From contig JAQGPK010000110.1 in assembly GCA_028293095.1 (NCBI GenBank), positions 1 through 24,036 on the forward strand: a stretch of 24,036 nucleotides of DNA, written 5' to 3'. A model generated the notes under the pieces. It was not told the origin of the DNA and did no database searches. It was given only the letters and a program-made list of their open reading frames with translations. The position numbers were made by a program, and so were the translations under genes. The DNA comes from Chlamydiia bacterium. GTDB lineage: Bacteria; Chlamydiota; Chlamydiia; Chlamydiales; FEN-1388. Of this stretch, positions 16,901-23,320 are shown piece after piece (position 1 is the stretch's first letter; every line of letters starts with the position of its first letter).

Positions 16901-19676
16901 GATTAGTACCGTGTTCATCTTGAGCTTCAAGGAGAATTTGATGATTTTTCACCTTTTTGCTTTTATCGTGTTCAGCTTCACTTGGAAAACCCTGATTTAT
17001 TTGTAGAGCAGCTTTTCTATAGTCTGCAGCGCTGTACGCACTATTTTTTGCCAATCCCAAGAATTCCGAAGCCTTCATAACGCCCTTAGCAAAACTTTGC
17101 ACAGCAACAGTCTTTTCTCCTACAATGACCCGAGGGTTTCTTTGCATATTCTGTAGAATAAACAAAATAAGCCCGTAACGACATTCTTTCGCTTTCTTCT
17201 TATCTACTTTTTCAGGTTTTGTGATTGCATGTGCAGCATCATACCGAACTGCTTCTAATGATTTTCTTAACCCTTCATTACCTGGATAATGTAAAAAATC
17301 GGCAAGCGTTTCATCATCAAGAAAGATATCTTTATCTCCTTCAGCATCTTGTAGTTCGAGTTCTATGGCTGCAAGATTTAAATGTCCTTCGTCGAAGATA
17401 CCATCGAGCGCCCCTTTAACGGTCTCAGGGCTATATCCACATGTAGCAGCCCAATTAGAAATAGTTCTTTCTACAGGGGGAGTAACTTCTGCAAGTTCCT
17501 GATTCAAAACATTTTCTGATTCAAGCAACTGCTCCAAAAAACCTTGTTGAGAAGGTTGCACGGCGTTTTCTTGTTCAAATAGCCACCCTGGAAATATATT
17601 TGTTGAAGGCTCCTGTATCCGGCGAATGAATTCAGATACAGAAGTAAGAATACGTTTGAAAGATTCTCTTTGAGCAAATGTGAGTAGCTTTCCATCCCAC
17701 TCTTTTGGTAGCCAACTCAAACTCTTTTCACTTGAAAGGATTCGTTGTAATACTTCAAGTCTAGTCATCCCATTGCCTTCATCTGCTTTATCCAAATATA
17801 AAGCACTGATTGGAAAATTAAGCCCCATTTTATTATTTACAAGATCTGGGCCTAATGTATCCAACTCATTTTGGTTAAATTGCAGCTCTTTCTTAAATAC
17901 CTCTTTCAGTAGTCCACTAACGACTTTTCTATCTTCTTCAGTTCCTTTTTGATCTCTCTTAATGACCTTTCCTGTCTTTGTATCTGTTACTCCATAGATC
18001 CCTACTCTCGTAGGTTCTGTAAATTGCCCAGTATATTGTCCCTTACCCTTTCCTCTAAGATCATCATACGTTAAGTATTCAACATCAGGTGCACTGATAT
18101 GAAATCCCTTCTTTTGCAAGGCTGCAACATCTTCTTCTAAAAAATAGTACTTATAAACTACAGGGTTGCCCTTGCGTAACTGATCTCCAGTTTCTATATC
18201 TTTTCCTGGACCACCTTCTACGGCTCTTTTTTTACCTTCGCCCCATTTCAAGCCAAAATAGCCACGCGTTTCAACAGACATAGCAAGTGCTTGATCAGCA
18301 ATTGCTCTTCTATAAAGCGTTTTGAAGTAAAGTAGCTCATCATTAGCAGGTGTAAGCTCCCTCTCATCTACTGCAGGCATAAACACTTTACCTCTTGCAG
18401 CTTCATACATTCCTTGTGCTACCGCAAGTCCAACACCCGCTCCAGTACGCTCTGTACCACTCTTACATTGCTCACAAAGAGCAATGCCTGACATAGTACC
18501 ATTTTTGTCTGCTGTATTTAAGTTGTTACAAACAATTTGACGATACATCTGCAGGTCAGCCGCATGACTCTCTTCACCTTTTTCTAGATCAGGAGTAGTT
18601 GAAAAAACATTTCGAGCGAGTTCCATTGATTGTTGTAATCTGCCTTCGCGATCTACTGGCGGAGATTTGCGGAAAATCAGCGAATAAAGAGCAACCATGG
18701 TATTGTATTTCTTCTCAAGAGCAGGCTCCACCTGCTTATCATGTAAGAATTTATAGTGCTCTTGCTGAGCACTCATCGAATCAAGTTGGGCTAGAAGAAA
18801 CTTAGCTACAGCTTTTTGATATTCTTTCACTGTTTCTTTATCGATGCCACCCGCTGTAAAAAATTGGGGAAGCATTTTGTCAAAATTAATTAACCCTTTT
18901 AACAATTCTTTTTCGTTTTTAGGAAGTCCTTCTAAATCTCCATCTTGCGTAAGAAAACTTTCTTTACCTCCTGATTTCTTCTGAAGAGTCCTATTCATTT
19001 TTTCCGATAGTGTACGTAGCTCTTGCAGATCTGCCTCAGATACATTGTCGCGAATATACTCTCGGAGAAGCTGGTTATTAGCTATAAAGTTACATGCAGA
19101 AGAATCTTCTTGTCCTAATTCTGTAACACGTCCCTCTTTTCGCGCCTTAGCTGTGGCGCTCAGGCCACGAACTGTAGGAGAAAAAAGCTCACTTGCGAGA
19201 ATTGGTTTTCTTAAATGAATAGTTTTCAGCTCACCATCAATCTCAACTTCTACAGTATATCCTTCTGATGGCCAATCATGAAGCGCTTTGATCATATCTT
19301 GTAAATGATCACGCTCATTTTTCTTTATTACTCCACTTAAAGCCTTTAACTTACTAAAGTCCATAAAAGTAGTAATAAGGGGACGGAACTCTAAATCGCC
19401 ATTTTCAAGCTGTCTTAAACCAGCTTTCTTATCTGAAGCAAGCTGCTTTGATAAACAAAACTCCACCAATTCCTGCTGTCTTGCTGGAGTATCTGTTCTT
19501 CCTGAACGTATAAGTATAGTTCTTGTTTTGCCATTGGCATCAGTAATGGTTGTTGCGCCAAGATTTGTAGGATGTGGTGAATGCTTATATGCTTTTAATT
19601 TATCAGTAATAGCAGGTGGTGTATGATCTTTTGTAAAAGTTCCTTCTAGAGCTCGAACTGACCCTAATTGTACACT
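10917..19676 (-). CDS. Giant tandem CX5R phosphatase protein, 3' part (frame broken from its 5' part)
   Basis: Numbering is from the TTG at 19469 (2850 aa), although the frame is open up to 19676. Two homologous units carry CX5R active sites, CKSGTERTG (C335, R341) and CKSGTDRTG (C1176, R1182), close to CKSGKDRTG of SopB/IpgD and INPP4-type phosphoinositide phosphatases. Upstream of each site lies C-N-F-x-A-N-x-Q-x-L, comparable to SopB's N-F-G-V-N-E region. After each comes an E-T-K/R-G-Y-x-G segment and a P-x-x-Y-K-Y-x-x-L-x-E-D-V strand. The second Lys of the signature is Thr in both. From about residue 1480 the protein is helical, with Pro-rich linkers and three 54-56-residue repeats. Predicted role: dephosphorylation of host inositol lipids. 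No ATG precedes residue 37 of this frame, so independent initiation is unlikely. It converges with the kinase gene, 39 bp apart. Confidence 0.85.
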   Translation of the reverse strand, partial: SVQLGSVRALEGTFTKDHTPPAITDKLKAYKHSPHPTNLGATTITDANGKTRTILIRSGRTDTPARQQELVEFCLSKQLASDKKAGLRQLENGDLEFRPLITTFMDFSKLKALSGVIKKNERDHLQDMIKALHDWPSEGYTVEVEIDGELKTIHLRKPILASELFSPTVRGLSATAKARKEGRVTELGQEDSSACNFIANNQLLREYIRDNVSEADLQELRTLSEKMNRTLQKKSGGKESFLTQDGDLEGLPKNEKELLKGLINFDKMLPQFFTAGGIDKETVKEYQKAVAKFLLAQLDSMSAQQEHYKFLHDKQVEPALEKKYNTMVALYSLIFRKSPPVDREGRLQQSMELARNVFSTTPDLEKGEESHAADLQMYRQIVCNNLNTADKNGTMSGIALCEQCKSGTERTGAGVGLAVAQGMYEAARGKVFMPAVDERELTPANDELLYFKTLYRRAIADQALAMSVETRGYFGLKWGEGKKRAVEGGPGKDIETGDQLRKGNPVVYKYYFLEEDVAALQKKGFHISAPDVEYLTYDDLRGKGKGQYTGQFTEPTRVGIYGVTDTKTGKVIKRDQKGTEEDRKVVSGLLKEVFKKELQFNQNELDTLGPDLVNNKMGLNFPISALYLDKADEGNGMTRLEVLQRILSSEKSLSWLPKEWDGKLLTFAQRESFKRILTSVSEFIRRIQEPSTNIFPGWLFEQENAVQPSQQGFLEQLLESENVLNQELAEVTPPVERTISNWAATCGYSPETVKGALDGIFDEGHLNLAAIELELQDAEGDKDIFLDDETLADFLHYPGNEGLRKSLEAVRYDAAHAITKPEKVDKKKAKECRYGLILFILQNMQRNPRVIVGEKTVAVQSFAKGVMKASEFLGLAKNSAYSAADYRKAALQINQGFPSEAEHDKSKKVKNHQILLEAQDEHGTNLGAVQMRDKTGTVQRVTTRSGRSDTDERLAELITSSMFEQLETADITKNGFHEISPGKYEFRHDFSSYMDFSRVKAKVAGEDERKFLKAIVGAVSRWQEPTIKVKDKLGNEIEVILKKPMFEVQPLSETAEATTQGQEHADRCNFVANQQRLSYYLAQNQIVDLRVQSSSTALDKKLQQVLGEQGSYIDTKTGLINFDKVPLDRLLKTVGASTKGDGDFFGSKEFQVYQASIAALLLTQLKKAKTQEEINVVTALYSLEFRRALPSEENMQQAIDETTIGLTEGTFDWRPKPEERLHALDLELYRHHLARELGFSRSMQCKSGTDRTGIGFAAAEAIDRFKMETGRSFMPLVSTSDFSKPGVLELWQNGPQYQDLLTFKRFFREALLQHAVSIAIETKGYSGMSWAGLAGEFSKGAGNPVPYKYLYLQEDVDAPNATIKESDIKGLNYSNLQKKGNSQYKGDFTVTATSTFMGKAEKKANWKNLWNSSLFRGKAAIEHMEKVQKTITPAHVQRVNEIEKNIFQRIAPGFPISGDIVSARLELRIPITALPLTTQKDIDSLEKIIADIKKHPETARVTYGLMDDQQLSFLLYSLQTICKIAKKAYADRMILDGNANKLPLTSSPKAAEIARAAYELEEPPENESIEDKADRLLAERYPQQLVAISKMSSEDRRDLEEELNTRIVKEKERQPVAQALVKKLGEFRDEVRDFNQYQMTEEIFLNDIATLKSKEPKSILTDSQEAHMYSRSLGIWNTTYSEANQELLDIANDPQFMRLSAERAGLKEKLLGHPSLEITEKNQNEVSILISKLMAKALYGNETEWEKARDEALKILDKVKASSKIEKMIIKDLVKRSDLYADFMKQVAPFSAVLTSPIYKSIAQQFDGLRQSLKNAKPEDIEKISNQLHDIETVVEQARKLKEIERARFIGDIAAFKTQLAEVKESIEDAGIPLPLPPAPPIVSSATKGQSNEGAPLSSAPSVSVPSVSASLPSRLSASSIRSQLEGINEKISNLEEEVVLNEKSEAEIKTLFEELESISKGINESRATDPEKNLLRATSEECAKQLYEIREQIRTSPPLKGASQIKISADASASNSPQPAAVEIKEPISFAEISAAAVQAPLSSVAEASIKEAQSPAPLEPKEVDLPLPPESPVQKILKKHLSAESQSIFNNLLEFSRGDNVDQIKKTITDSPGLVAELERQLPSMIKEAEGNSELQNKLNAVQTKIKEFRITKIVKQLLSDVEKPGNVTRTLKATNDPIILEAVQKELSAKKVDNVEVFQAIAERYKELGGKEPSFLEKSARSIAQAQTAVVEKRIEADRHVENKAKEAFILDSFKVIQLSISKLEELRKARSIEDKDERKGVLSRLQNEHINNEPVNIEHEEASRYAGAVNKLLEAEKLLESVPLEDKEKEALRIICDEYRGRLAQLANQTGFMELSLAKKKEKNKLIEEGSIPASIEHTQRIAEKLMMQALYTSNPLAKITAYNDLGRVVTQLSSKKAEAQFESVEQSILMNMKNGIRELQQEALHATDPQKKLHAYKQIADILNFLDSCKEVNQEKVAQIEKTAFDALTERVVLLNKEAALQDPKIATARYQEICFIHDSIKDRKPINIRRNDQETFLINTAAYSLEIEDLSKHKTADAGLNPLCIAGTVSARYEIAQRSERFLSNLANMKEEIEKLKRPEDVVALSIVAYKELSLTMKAFRDFNEMPFTTYAEDFRLKEWKPFVEKFLGSYKSLMEVVTSKITDETQKRKNSKTPKDINEHHYLEKAVQDIHNQKVLPPEFYMGFNKEGDLEQARAIAGTKIEVTKPARGMPYTEIRFTHNKVLEKKRIEDFILQEGRALGKELASAHIAHERLDLVARLQAVEQAQNTIKTLQAVLTESNQQDMPEKEKVSSLLTNLIEKATQELTYLHPSHLLSALSIEDAVRVLRASKNPDALISQINTPDRIAELQQALRKLFAEIPESKTEEKEKLSKLQKIVDAVVNPSIPPPAASM
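12100..12520 (-). repeat. Three 54-56-residue helical repeats in the giant protein's tail
   Basis: LMMQALYTSNPLAKITAYND, LQQEALHATDPQKKLHAYKQ and LNKEAALQDPKIATARYQ share the pattern L-x-x-E/Q-A-L-x-x-x-D/N-P-x-x-K-x-x-x-A/x-Y. Successive Ala codons lie at 12497, 12335 and 12167, that is, 54 and 56 residues apart. They look like helical hairpins of a scaffold or binding surface. Confidence 0.55.
15085..17309 (-). repeat. Phosphatase unit 2 of the giant gene
   Basis: Approximate bounds of the second unit, from TLADFLHYPGNEGLR to the ICKIAKK segment; the active-site Cys codon is at 15942-15944. The distance from the active-site Cys to the F/I-P-I-x-A-L landmark is about 217 residues in unit 1 and about 222 in unit 2, showing that the two copies are collinear. 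Confidence 0.8.
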
Positions 19677-19987
19677 TTACCTCGGATTAATGGATCTCTA
19701 TACTCTCCTCTTACAACTTGTTGTGTACAGGAAATCATCCTTCCTTGGGTATCTTGTAAACTAATTGTCTTAGGATTTTTTTGAAGATTCTCAAGTACAT
19801 AAATAAGAAGAGGATTATCTTCTGGATGCTTTGGACCAACTTTATATCCACCTATCCAATTTTCGAGCTTATCCACTAGCTGGTCAAGTTTTCCCTTTGG
19901 CACCATTAGAGAAATCTGTTGTTCTAATTTTAATAGTGCTTCACGCAAATCTTCATTACCTGGTTCTTGCAATACTGTCGCTAGTGT
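17610..19987 (-). repeat. Phosphatase unit 1 of the giant gene
   Basis: Approximate bounds of the first unit, running from the TLATVLQEPGNEDLR segment in the 5' part across the frame break to the SEFIRR segment in the 3' part. Landmarks shared with unit 2 in the same order: T-L-A-x-x-L-x-x-P-G-N-E, N-L-G-A, R-S-G-R-T/S-D-T, F-M/S-x-M-D-F-S, C-N-F-x-A-N, CX5R (Cys codon 18465-18467) and F/I-P-I-S/T-A-L. It is diverged from unit 2, so the duplication is old. Confidence 0.8.
19664..19679 (-). other. Frameshift point splitting the giant gene
   Basis: On the minus strand the upstream frame ends at TAG (19666-19664) and the downstream frame is closed above TAA (19679-19677). The frames overlap for only about 10 nt, and a shift of -1 (one base missing, or two gained) joins them. 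No X-XXY-YYZ slippery heptamer lies in the overlap. The total length of 10,262 nt becomes divisible by three when one base is added. Confidence 0.8.
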
Positions 19988-21178
19988 TCTTCCTCGTGAT
20001 CCAGATTCTAAAATTTCCTTTACAGCTTCATGAAGATAAGTCGCAGTATATTTTTTAACCATTGCATTAAGGTCATTCGTAAAATCATACGCTGTTTTTA
20101 ACGCCACTACCTTAGAAATTGTATCTGAAAAAACTACAGTCGCATCTTTTTCAACAGATATATCTTTTCTTTTGACGGTTGAAAGAGATTCAACAGATGT
20201 ATCTAGAGGTATATCGGCTACAGTCCCTTTACTAGTATCGGCCTCACTATTAGTAGAGTCATCATCTAATTCCTCATCGTCAGAAAATTCATCTACATCC
20301 GTTTCTGAATCGTAGTGAACCTTATCTTTTGACGAGGAGGGAACTGTTAGTGGAAGAGGTTTGGGTGTGGTTTCAAGATTTTCTGCAGCAGAATTAAGGG
20401 GTGTAGAAACAGGAGCAGGTTTAGCTTTAGGAGATATGTTAATACCCAACTCCCTCATTGCGCTAAGAACTTGATTTTTCAAAACATCAATATGATCAGG
20501 TTGTATTTTACCCTGAGAGCTTTCTCTACTTGCTTTCGACTTAATATCCTGAAGAGCTTGAGATACACCTAAACATCCTTTAAGATCACTCTCATACTCT
20601 TTCAAAATAGTATCTATTGCAGCAGCAATATGCATCGGCTGCTTTCCATGACATATTTTCTGAAATGCAACACGAGCTTTCACATGCAGTTGGGCTTGAG
20701 TAATTGCCTCTTTACGTTCAGTAACCTTTAAATCTCCTTTTCCAGACGCCCCCTTCCACTCTCCTACACGCTCACTTGTTTTGCTCGAATCTTTAAAAAC
20801 TCTCTCAACAGTATACCCATTATCTGATGCAATGAGTCTGATATTATAAGGGGGTGGAAGAGTAATGTCATGTGCAGAAGGAGCTGCATTTTTAACGTAT
20901 TGATGTGTATCGGCAACTATCGCAGCTATTTCACGCTGAAAGGTGTTTTTGATACGCTCCAATACTTCTTTATTTTTAATGCTTTCCGTAGCATTTTTTT
21001 CGGTTAATACAGAGACATTTATTTTTTTTATTATTGAATGCGAATTACCTTGGCTATCTTTCGCTTGTATAGTGATCGCAAGCTGACCCTCTTTTGTAAT
21101 TTGAACATCTTGACTGATGTCAAAATTTTCTGGGAAATGAGGGCTGTTTGGAGATAGGCCTGAATCTAAATTCGACAT
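19664..21178 (-). CDS. Giant tandem CX5R phosphatase protein, 5' part (ends at a frameshift)
   Basis: This 504-aa frame is the N-terminal part of the giant phosphatase protein. Residues 1-240 are polar and helical with no recognised fold. About 250-330 form a Pro/Ser-rich and then strongly acidic linker (DEFSDDEELDDDS core). About 370-504 begin phosphatase unit 1: TLATVLQEPGNEDLREALLK near 398 and PLLIYVLENLQKNP near 460 align with TLADFLHYPGNEGLRKSLEA and GLILFILQNMQRNP in unit 2. The homology continues after the stop codon in another frame, so the stop is a break and not a natural end. Either the gene is inactivated, a truncated N-terminal product is made, or the base is missing by sequencing error. 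The ATG at 21178 gives a typical polar start (MSNLDSG) but lacks a close Shine-Dalgarno; a strong one serves a small overlapping leader frame upstream. The 407-aa gene lies 169 bp upstream on the same strand. Confidence 0.82.
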   Translation of the reverse strand: MSNLDSGLSPNSPHFPENFDISQDVQITKEGQLAITIQAKDSQGNSHSIIKKINVSVLTEKNATESIKNKEVLERIKNTFQREIAAIVADTHQYVKNAAPSAHDITLPPPYNIRLIASDNGYTVERVFKDSSKTSERVGEWKGASGKGDLKVTERKEAITQAQLHVKARVAFQKICHGKQPMHIAAAIDTILKEYESDLKGCLGVSQALQDIKSKASRESSQGKIQPDHIDVLKNQVLSAMRELGINISPKAKPAPVSTPLNSAAENLETTPKPLPLTVPSSSKDKVHYDSETDVDEFSDDEELDDDSTNSEADTSKGTVADIPLDTSVESLSTVKRKDISVEKDATVVFSDTISKVVALKTAYDFTNDLNAMVKKYTATYLHEAVKEILESGSRGRTLATVLQEPGNEDLREALLKLEQQISLMVPKGKLDQLVDKLENWIGGYKVGPKHPEDNPLLIYVLENLQKNPKTISLQDTQGRMISCTQQVVRGEYRDPLIRGKVYN

Positions 21179-21201
21179 AATAAAAAAATCTCTAGTATCA
21201 T
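21166..21201 (-). CDS. Possible 11-codon leader frame overlapping the giant gene's start
   Basis: An ATG at 21201-21199 opens a frame (M-I-L-E-I-F-L-L-C-R-I) that stops at 21168-21166, 10 nt inside the giant gene, whose ATG is at 21178-21176. The only strong Shine-Dalgarno of the region, AAGGAGG (21221-21215), lies 13 nt before this leader ATG and 36 nt before the main ATG. This arrangement allows translational coupling. Alternatively, one extra T in the T7 tract (21188-21182) would fuse the leader in frame to the main gene. Confidence 0.35.
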   Translation of the reverse strand: MILEIFLLCRI

Positions 21202-21214
21202 TTTTTGCTCGATT

Positions 21215-21221
21215 CCTCCTT
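21215..21221 (-). promoter_or_regulatory. Strong Shine-Dalgarno displaced from the giant gene's ATG
   Basis: The minus strand reads AAGGAGG, the best ribosome-binding site in the window. It is too far (36 nt) from the ATG at 21178 to serve it directly and sits 13 nt before the leader ATG at 21201. Confidence 0.6.
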
Positions 21222-21347
21222 ATAGAACATCAAGCAATTATTAATAATAAAAATTTTACTTTGTGATTACAGAAACACTAGTTCTTTGATAGCAGTCGAC
21301 TCTCGACGCCAAGACAAAATATCTCAATCACTCTCTTGTACTCTTCC

Positions 21348-22571
21348 CTATATCCGCTTTAGGGCTTGCTCTAATATCCGTGCAAAACCTCCTACGCTAC
21401 CGCCAACCTTTTTACCTTTCTGTATGATAACCCGTAGCTGATCTTCCACCTGCTTCGCTAAAGCCGGATGCGCTTTACACCATAGTTCACTCAAGCGTAG
21501 AAGATCCCTCTTCATTTCCTTGTCATCCTGAAGATTGCCACTTCTGCTATCCATAGCGGCTTCTATCACAGCAAAGAGAGTTTCAAGTGGTATTGGCGCT
21601 TGATCTGCAAAAAGAGATGCTCGATAACCTGGATCTTTGTGTATACGCTCCATCTGCTCTTTTGTAATTTCCGCCTTCCCTATCATAGCGCTACTAGCTA
21701 ATTGACGAGCTACAGTCTGGGCTGGATCATACTTAGGTTCTGCACGAGATTTTATGATCTTCATTTGATCATTATCTTGAAGAGAGATACTTTGTGCAGC
21801 AGACTTACTACTCACATCACGTTTCAGCAACCAATCTTGTAAGCCTTGTAAAGACAAGCTAGTAGATTCTTTACTATCCATGGCATCTTCGATTACTATT
21901 GGTGAATCTTCTCCTAGCTCTTTCACCAAACGACCAATAAACCTATCCATTATCCTTGGCTCTAGACCTTGAATTGGTGCTATGCAAAATGAAAGGTTAG
22001 GGTATAAAAGCTCTTTAGCTTGCTGTATTAATCTCGCAGCGTATTCTTTCTGATTTTTTGTGGCAAAAGGATTTGCGAGAATTTTATTTGGACTACTTAT
22101 CTGCTCTTTAAATTCACAGATTGCACTAATACCTATTTTTAATCTAAATTTTAAGATCGATCGAACTTCGCGATTGCTATCTTCCTGTATTGAAGAAGCT
22201 TTTATAGTAATAGAATTCGCTATTGCGTGAAAATTTTTTTCTTTTGGAAGGTGTAAATCTCGATTATAGTAGCGTCGGACTTTATTTAATAAAGTCGCCC
22301 CCTCTTTCGATAGAATTCCTATTTTTTCTCTAAAAGCAATTGAAATTCGATCAAGCAGCGAATGAATTTTATTAGAAAGTACTTTAATGTAACGCTGAAT
22401 TGATTTTAAAGGAGAGGTTTCTTGCCCAGAGAGCACTTTGTTCTCTATTTTACTAATAGCTGGATCTATAGACTTTTGCACAACATGAGTGCCAAGAGCC
22501 CCTGTTTTTTTCACATTCGAATGCTTATCATTATTTTCAGGATTTACTAGTGGTAATTCTACACGACTCAT
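21348..22571 (-). CDS. Unknown helical protein, weak RasGEF N-terminal-like C-terminus
   Basis: Not securely recognised. The 407-aa product is basic and helical, with a polar start (MSRVELPLVNPENN) and no signal peptide or membrane segment. The C-terminal 110 residues (about 295-395) faintly resemble the RasGEF N-terminal (REM) domain: DPGYRASLF (D313) followed by P-x-E-T-L-F-A-V-I-E, then LLRLSELWCKAHP, matching in order the D-P-x-F-x-x-T-F-L, T-P-x-E-L-L-x-x-L and V-L-x-x-L-x-x-W-x-x-x-H elements. No catalytic CDC25 domain follows, so exchange activity is not predicted. The ATG at 22571 has a good Shine-Dalgarno (AAGGTGAG, about 4 nt upstream) and lies 11 bp after the stop of the SH2-like gene, which strongly suggests one operon. 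Confidence 0.78.
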   Translation of the reverse strand: MSRVELPLVNPENNDKHSNVKKTGALGTHVVQKSIDPAISKIENKVLSGQETSPLKSIQRYIKVLSNKIHSLLDRISIAFREKIGILSKEGATLLNKVRRYYNRDLHLPKEKNFHAIANSITIKASSIQEDSNREVRSILKFRLKIGISAICEFKEQISSPNKILANPFATKNQKEYAARLIQQAKELLYPNLSFCIAPIQGLEPRIMDRFIGRLVKELGEDSPIVIEDAMDSKESTSLSLQGLQDWLLKRDVSSKSAAQSISLQDNDQMKIIKSRAEPKYDPAQTVARQLASSAMIGKAEITKEQMERIHKDPGYRASLFADQAPIPLETLFAVIEAAMDSRSGNLQDDKEMKRDLLRLSELWCKAHPALAKQVEDQLRVIIQKGKKVGGSVGGFARILEQALKRI

Positions 22572-22582
22572 TGTCTCACCTT

Positions 22583-23305
22583 TTATGCATCATTCAGTTC
22601 ACCTGGTAATCCGAGCTTTAGATAGGGAATAGTATCTGTTAATTTCATATCTAGCGGATGACCATACTCTTCTTTAAGCTTTTCTAAAAGTGCGTCCTTA
22701 GTAGAGAAGATCTGATCCCCCAGAAAATATTTTCCATCTCTCACAACAATTTGCTCTTGCGAAAAAGTGCATTCTATTTGCTTGTTGCTTGTTTCACGTG
22801 TTTTCGCTGCAATGACTTGAATTTGATCAGGCTGCTCTCTCGATACTGTCAACTTAAAGAGCCTACCCTCTTCTCTGATCTCCCCCTTTTCAGTTCGTAG
22901 AAAAAGCTGTCCTTGGTAGGTTAAAAAAAGATCCTTTACAACTTCTCCAATCTCCTTCTCTACCGCTTTCGGAGTAGTTCTTCCACACAACCCTCTATCA
23001 AATTTTTTAAAACCTTCGAAGAGAGAGGCTGCTTGTTTCTCTAGAGCTGGATCTTCTTCTGCAATGGCTACTCGCTGCTCTTTAAGCGTACTGATAAGCT
23101 GCTCAAGAGTTTTAGAAGCCTCAAGATGCTCAGTTATCCACTCCGGTGATTTTTCTGCCTTCATCTGCAGAGCAATCTCTTCATTGAAATCCTTAGCCTT
23201 TGAAATTAGTTTATCAATATGCACTCCGATCTCTTTTCGTGGCAGATAAGCCACTTTTTGATGTTCATCTTCCAAGGATGCTAGAGTATTTTGGAGCTCT
23301 CCCAT
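22583..23305 (-). CDS. SH2-like domain protein, candidate phosphotyrosine-binding effector
   Basis: The 240-aa protein has a coiled-coil N-terminal half (1-95) and an SH2-like C-terminal domain (about 104-220). Landmarks in order: LCGRTTPKAVEKEI (107-119), fitting W-x-x-G-x-x-x-R-x-x-A-E at the SH2 start; GQLFLRTE (132-139), fitting the betaB G-T-F-L-V-R-E-S with the phosphotyrosine-binding Arg at R137; FKLTVSRE (150-157), fitting the betaC L-S-V-R; and RDGKYFLGDQIFSTKDALLEK (189-209; residue string shown here split for key residues GKYF and F-S-x-x-x-L), close to the Grb2 region with GKYFLW and F-N-S-L-x-E-L-V. The betaD His is not evident. If correct, it docks on host phosphotyrosine proteins. 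SH2 domains are rare in bacteria but known in Legionella. It follows the upstream gene by 15 bp and precedes the 407-aa gene by 11 bp. The Shine-Dalgarno is weak. Confidence 0.82.
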   Translation of the reverse strand: MGELQNTLASLEDEHQKVAYLPRKEIGVHIDKLISKAKDFNEEIALQMKAEKSPEWITEHLEASKTLEQLISTLKEQRVAIAEEDPALEKQAASLFEGFKKFDRGLCGRTTPKAVEKEIGEVVKDLFLTYQGQLFLRTEKGEIREEGRLFKLTVSREQPDQIQVIAAKTRETSNKQIECTFSQEQIVVRDGKYFLGDQIFSTKDALLEKLKEEYGHPLDMKLTDTIPYLKLGLPGELNDA

Positions 23306-23320
23306 TTCTGGCTTTTCTTC

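Noticed and set aside
19469..19471. TTG at 19469 as a genuine start of a separate 2850-aa gene
   Set aside because: Homology to unit 2 continues upstream of it in the same frame to about 19676, and no proper ribosome-binding site is present; it is an internal codon.
19664..19679. Programmed -1 ribosomal frameshift at the giant gene break
   Set aside because: The 10-nt overlap has no slippery heptamer, and I see no obvious downstream pseudoknot; an indel or sequencing error is simpler.
21290..21312. GTCGA-CTC-TCGAC hairpin as terminator of the 407-aa gene
   Set aside because: The stem is only 5 bp, lies about 40 bp after the stop and has no T-tract on the transcribed strand.
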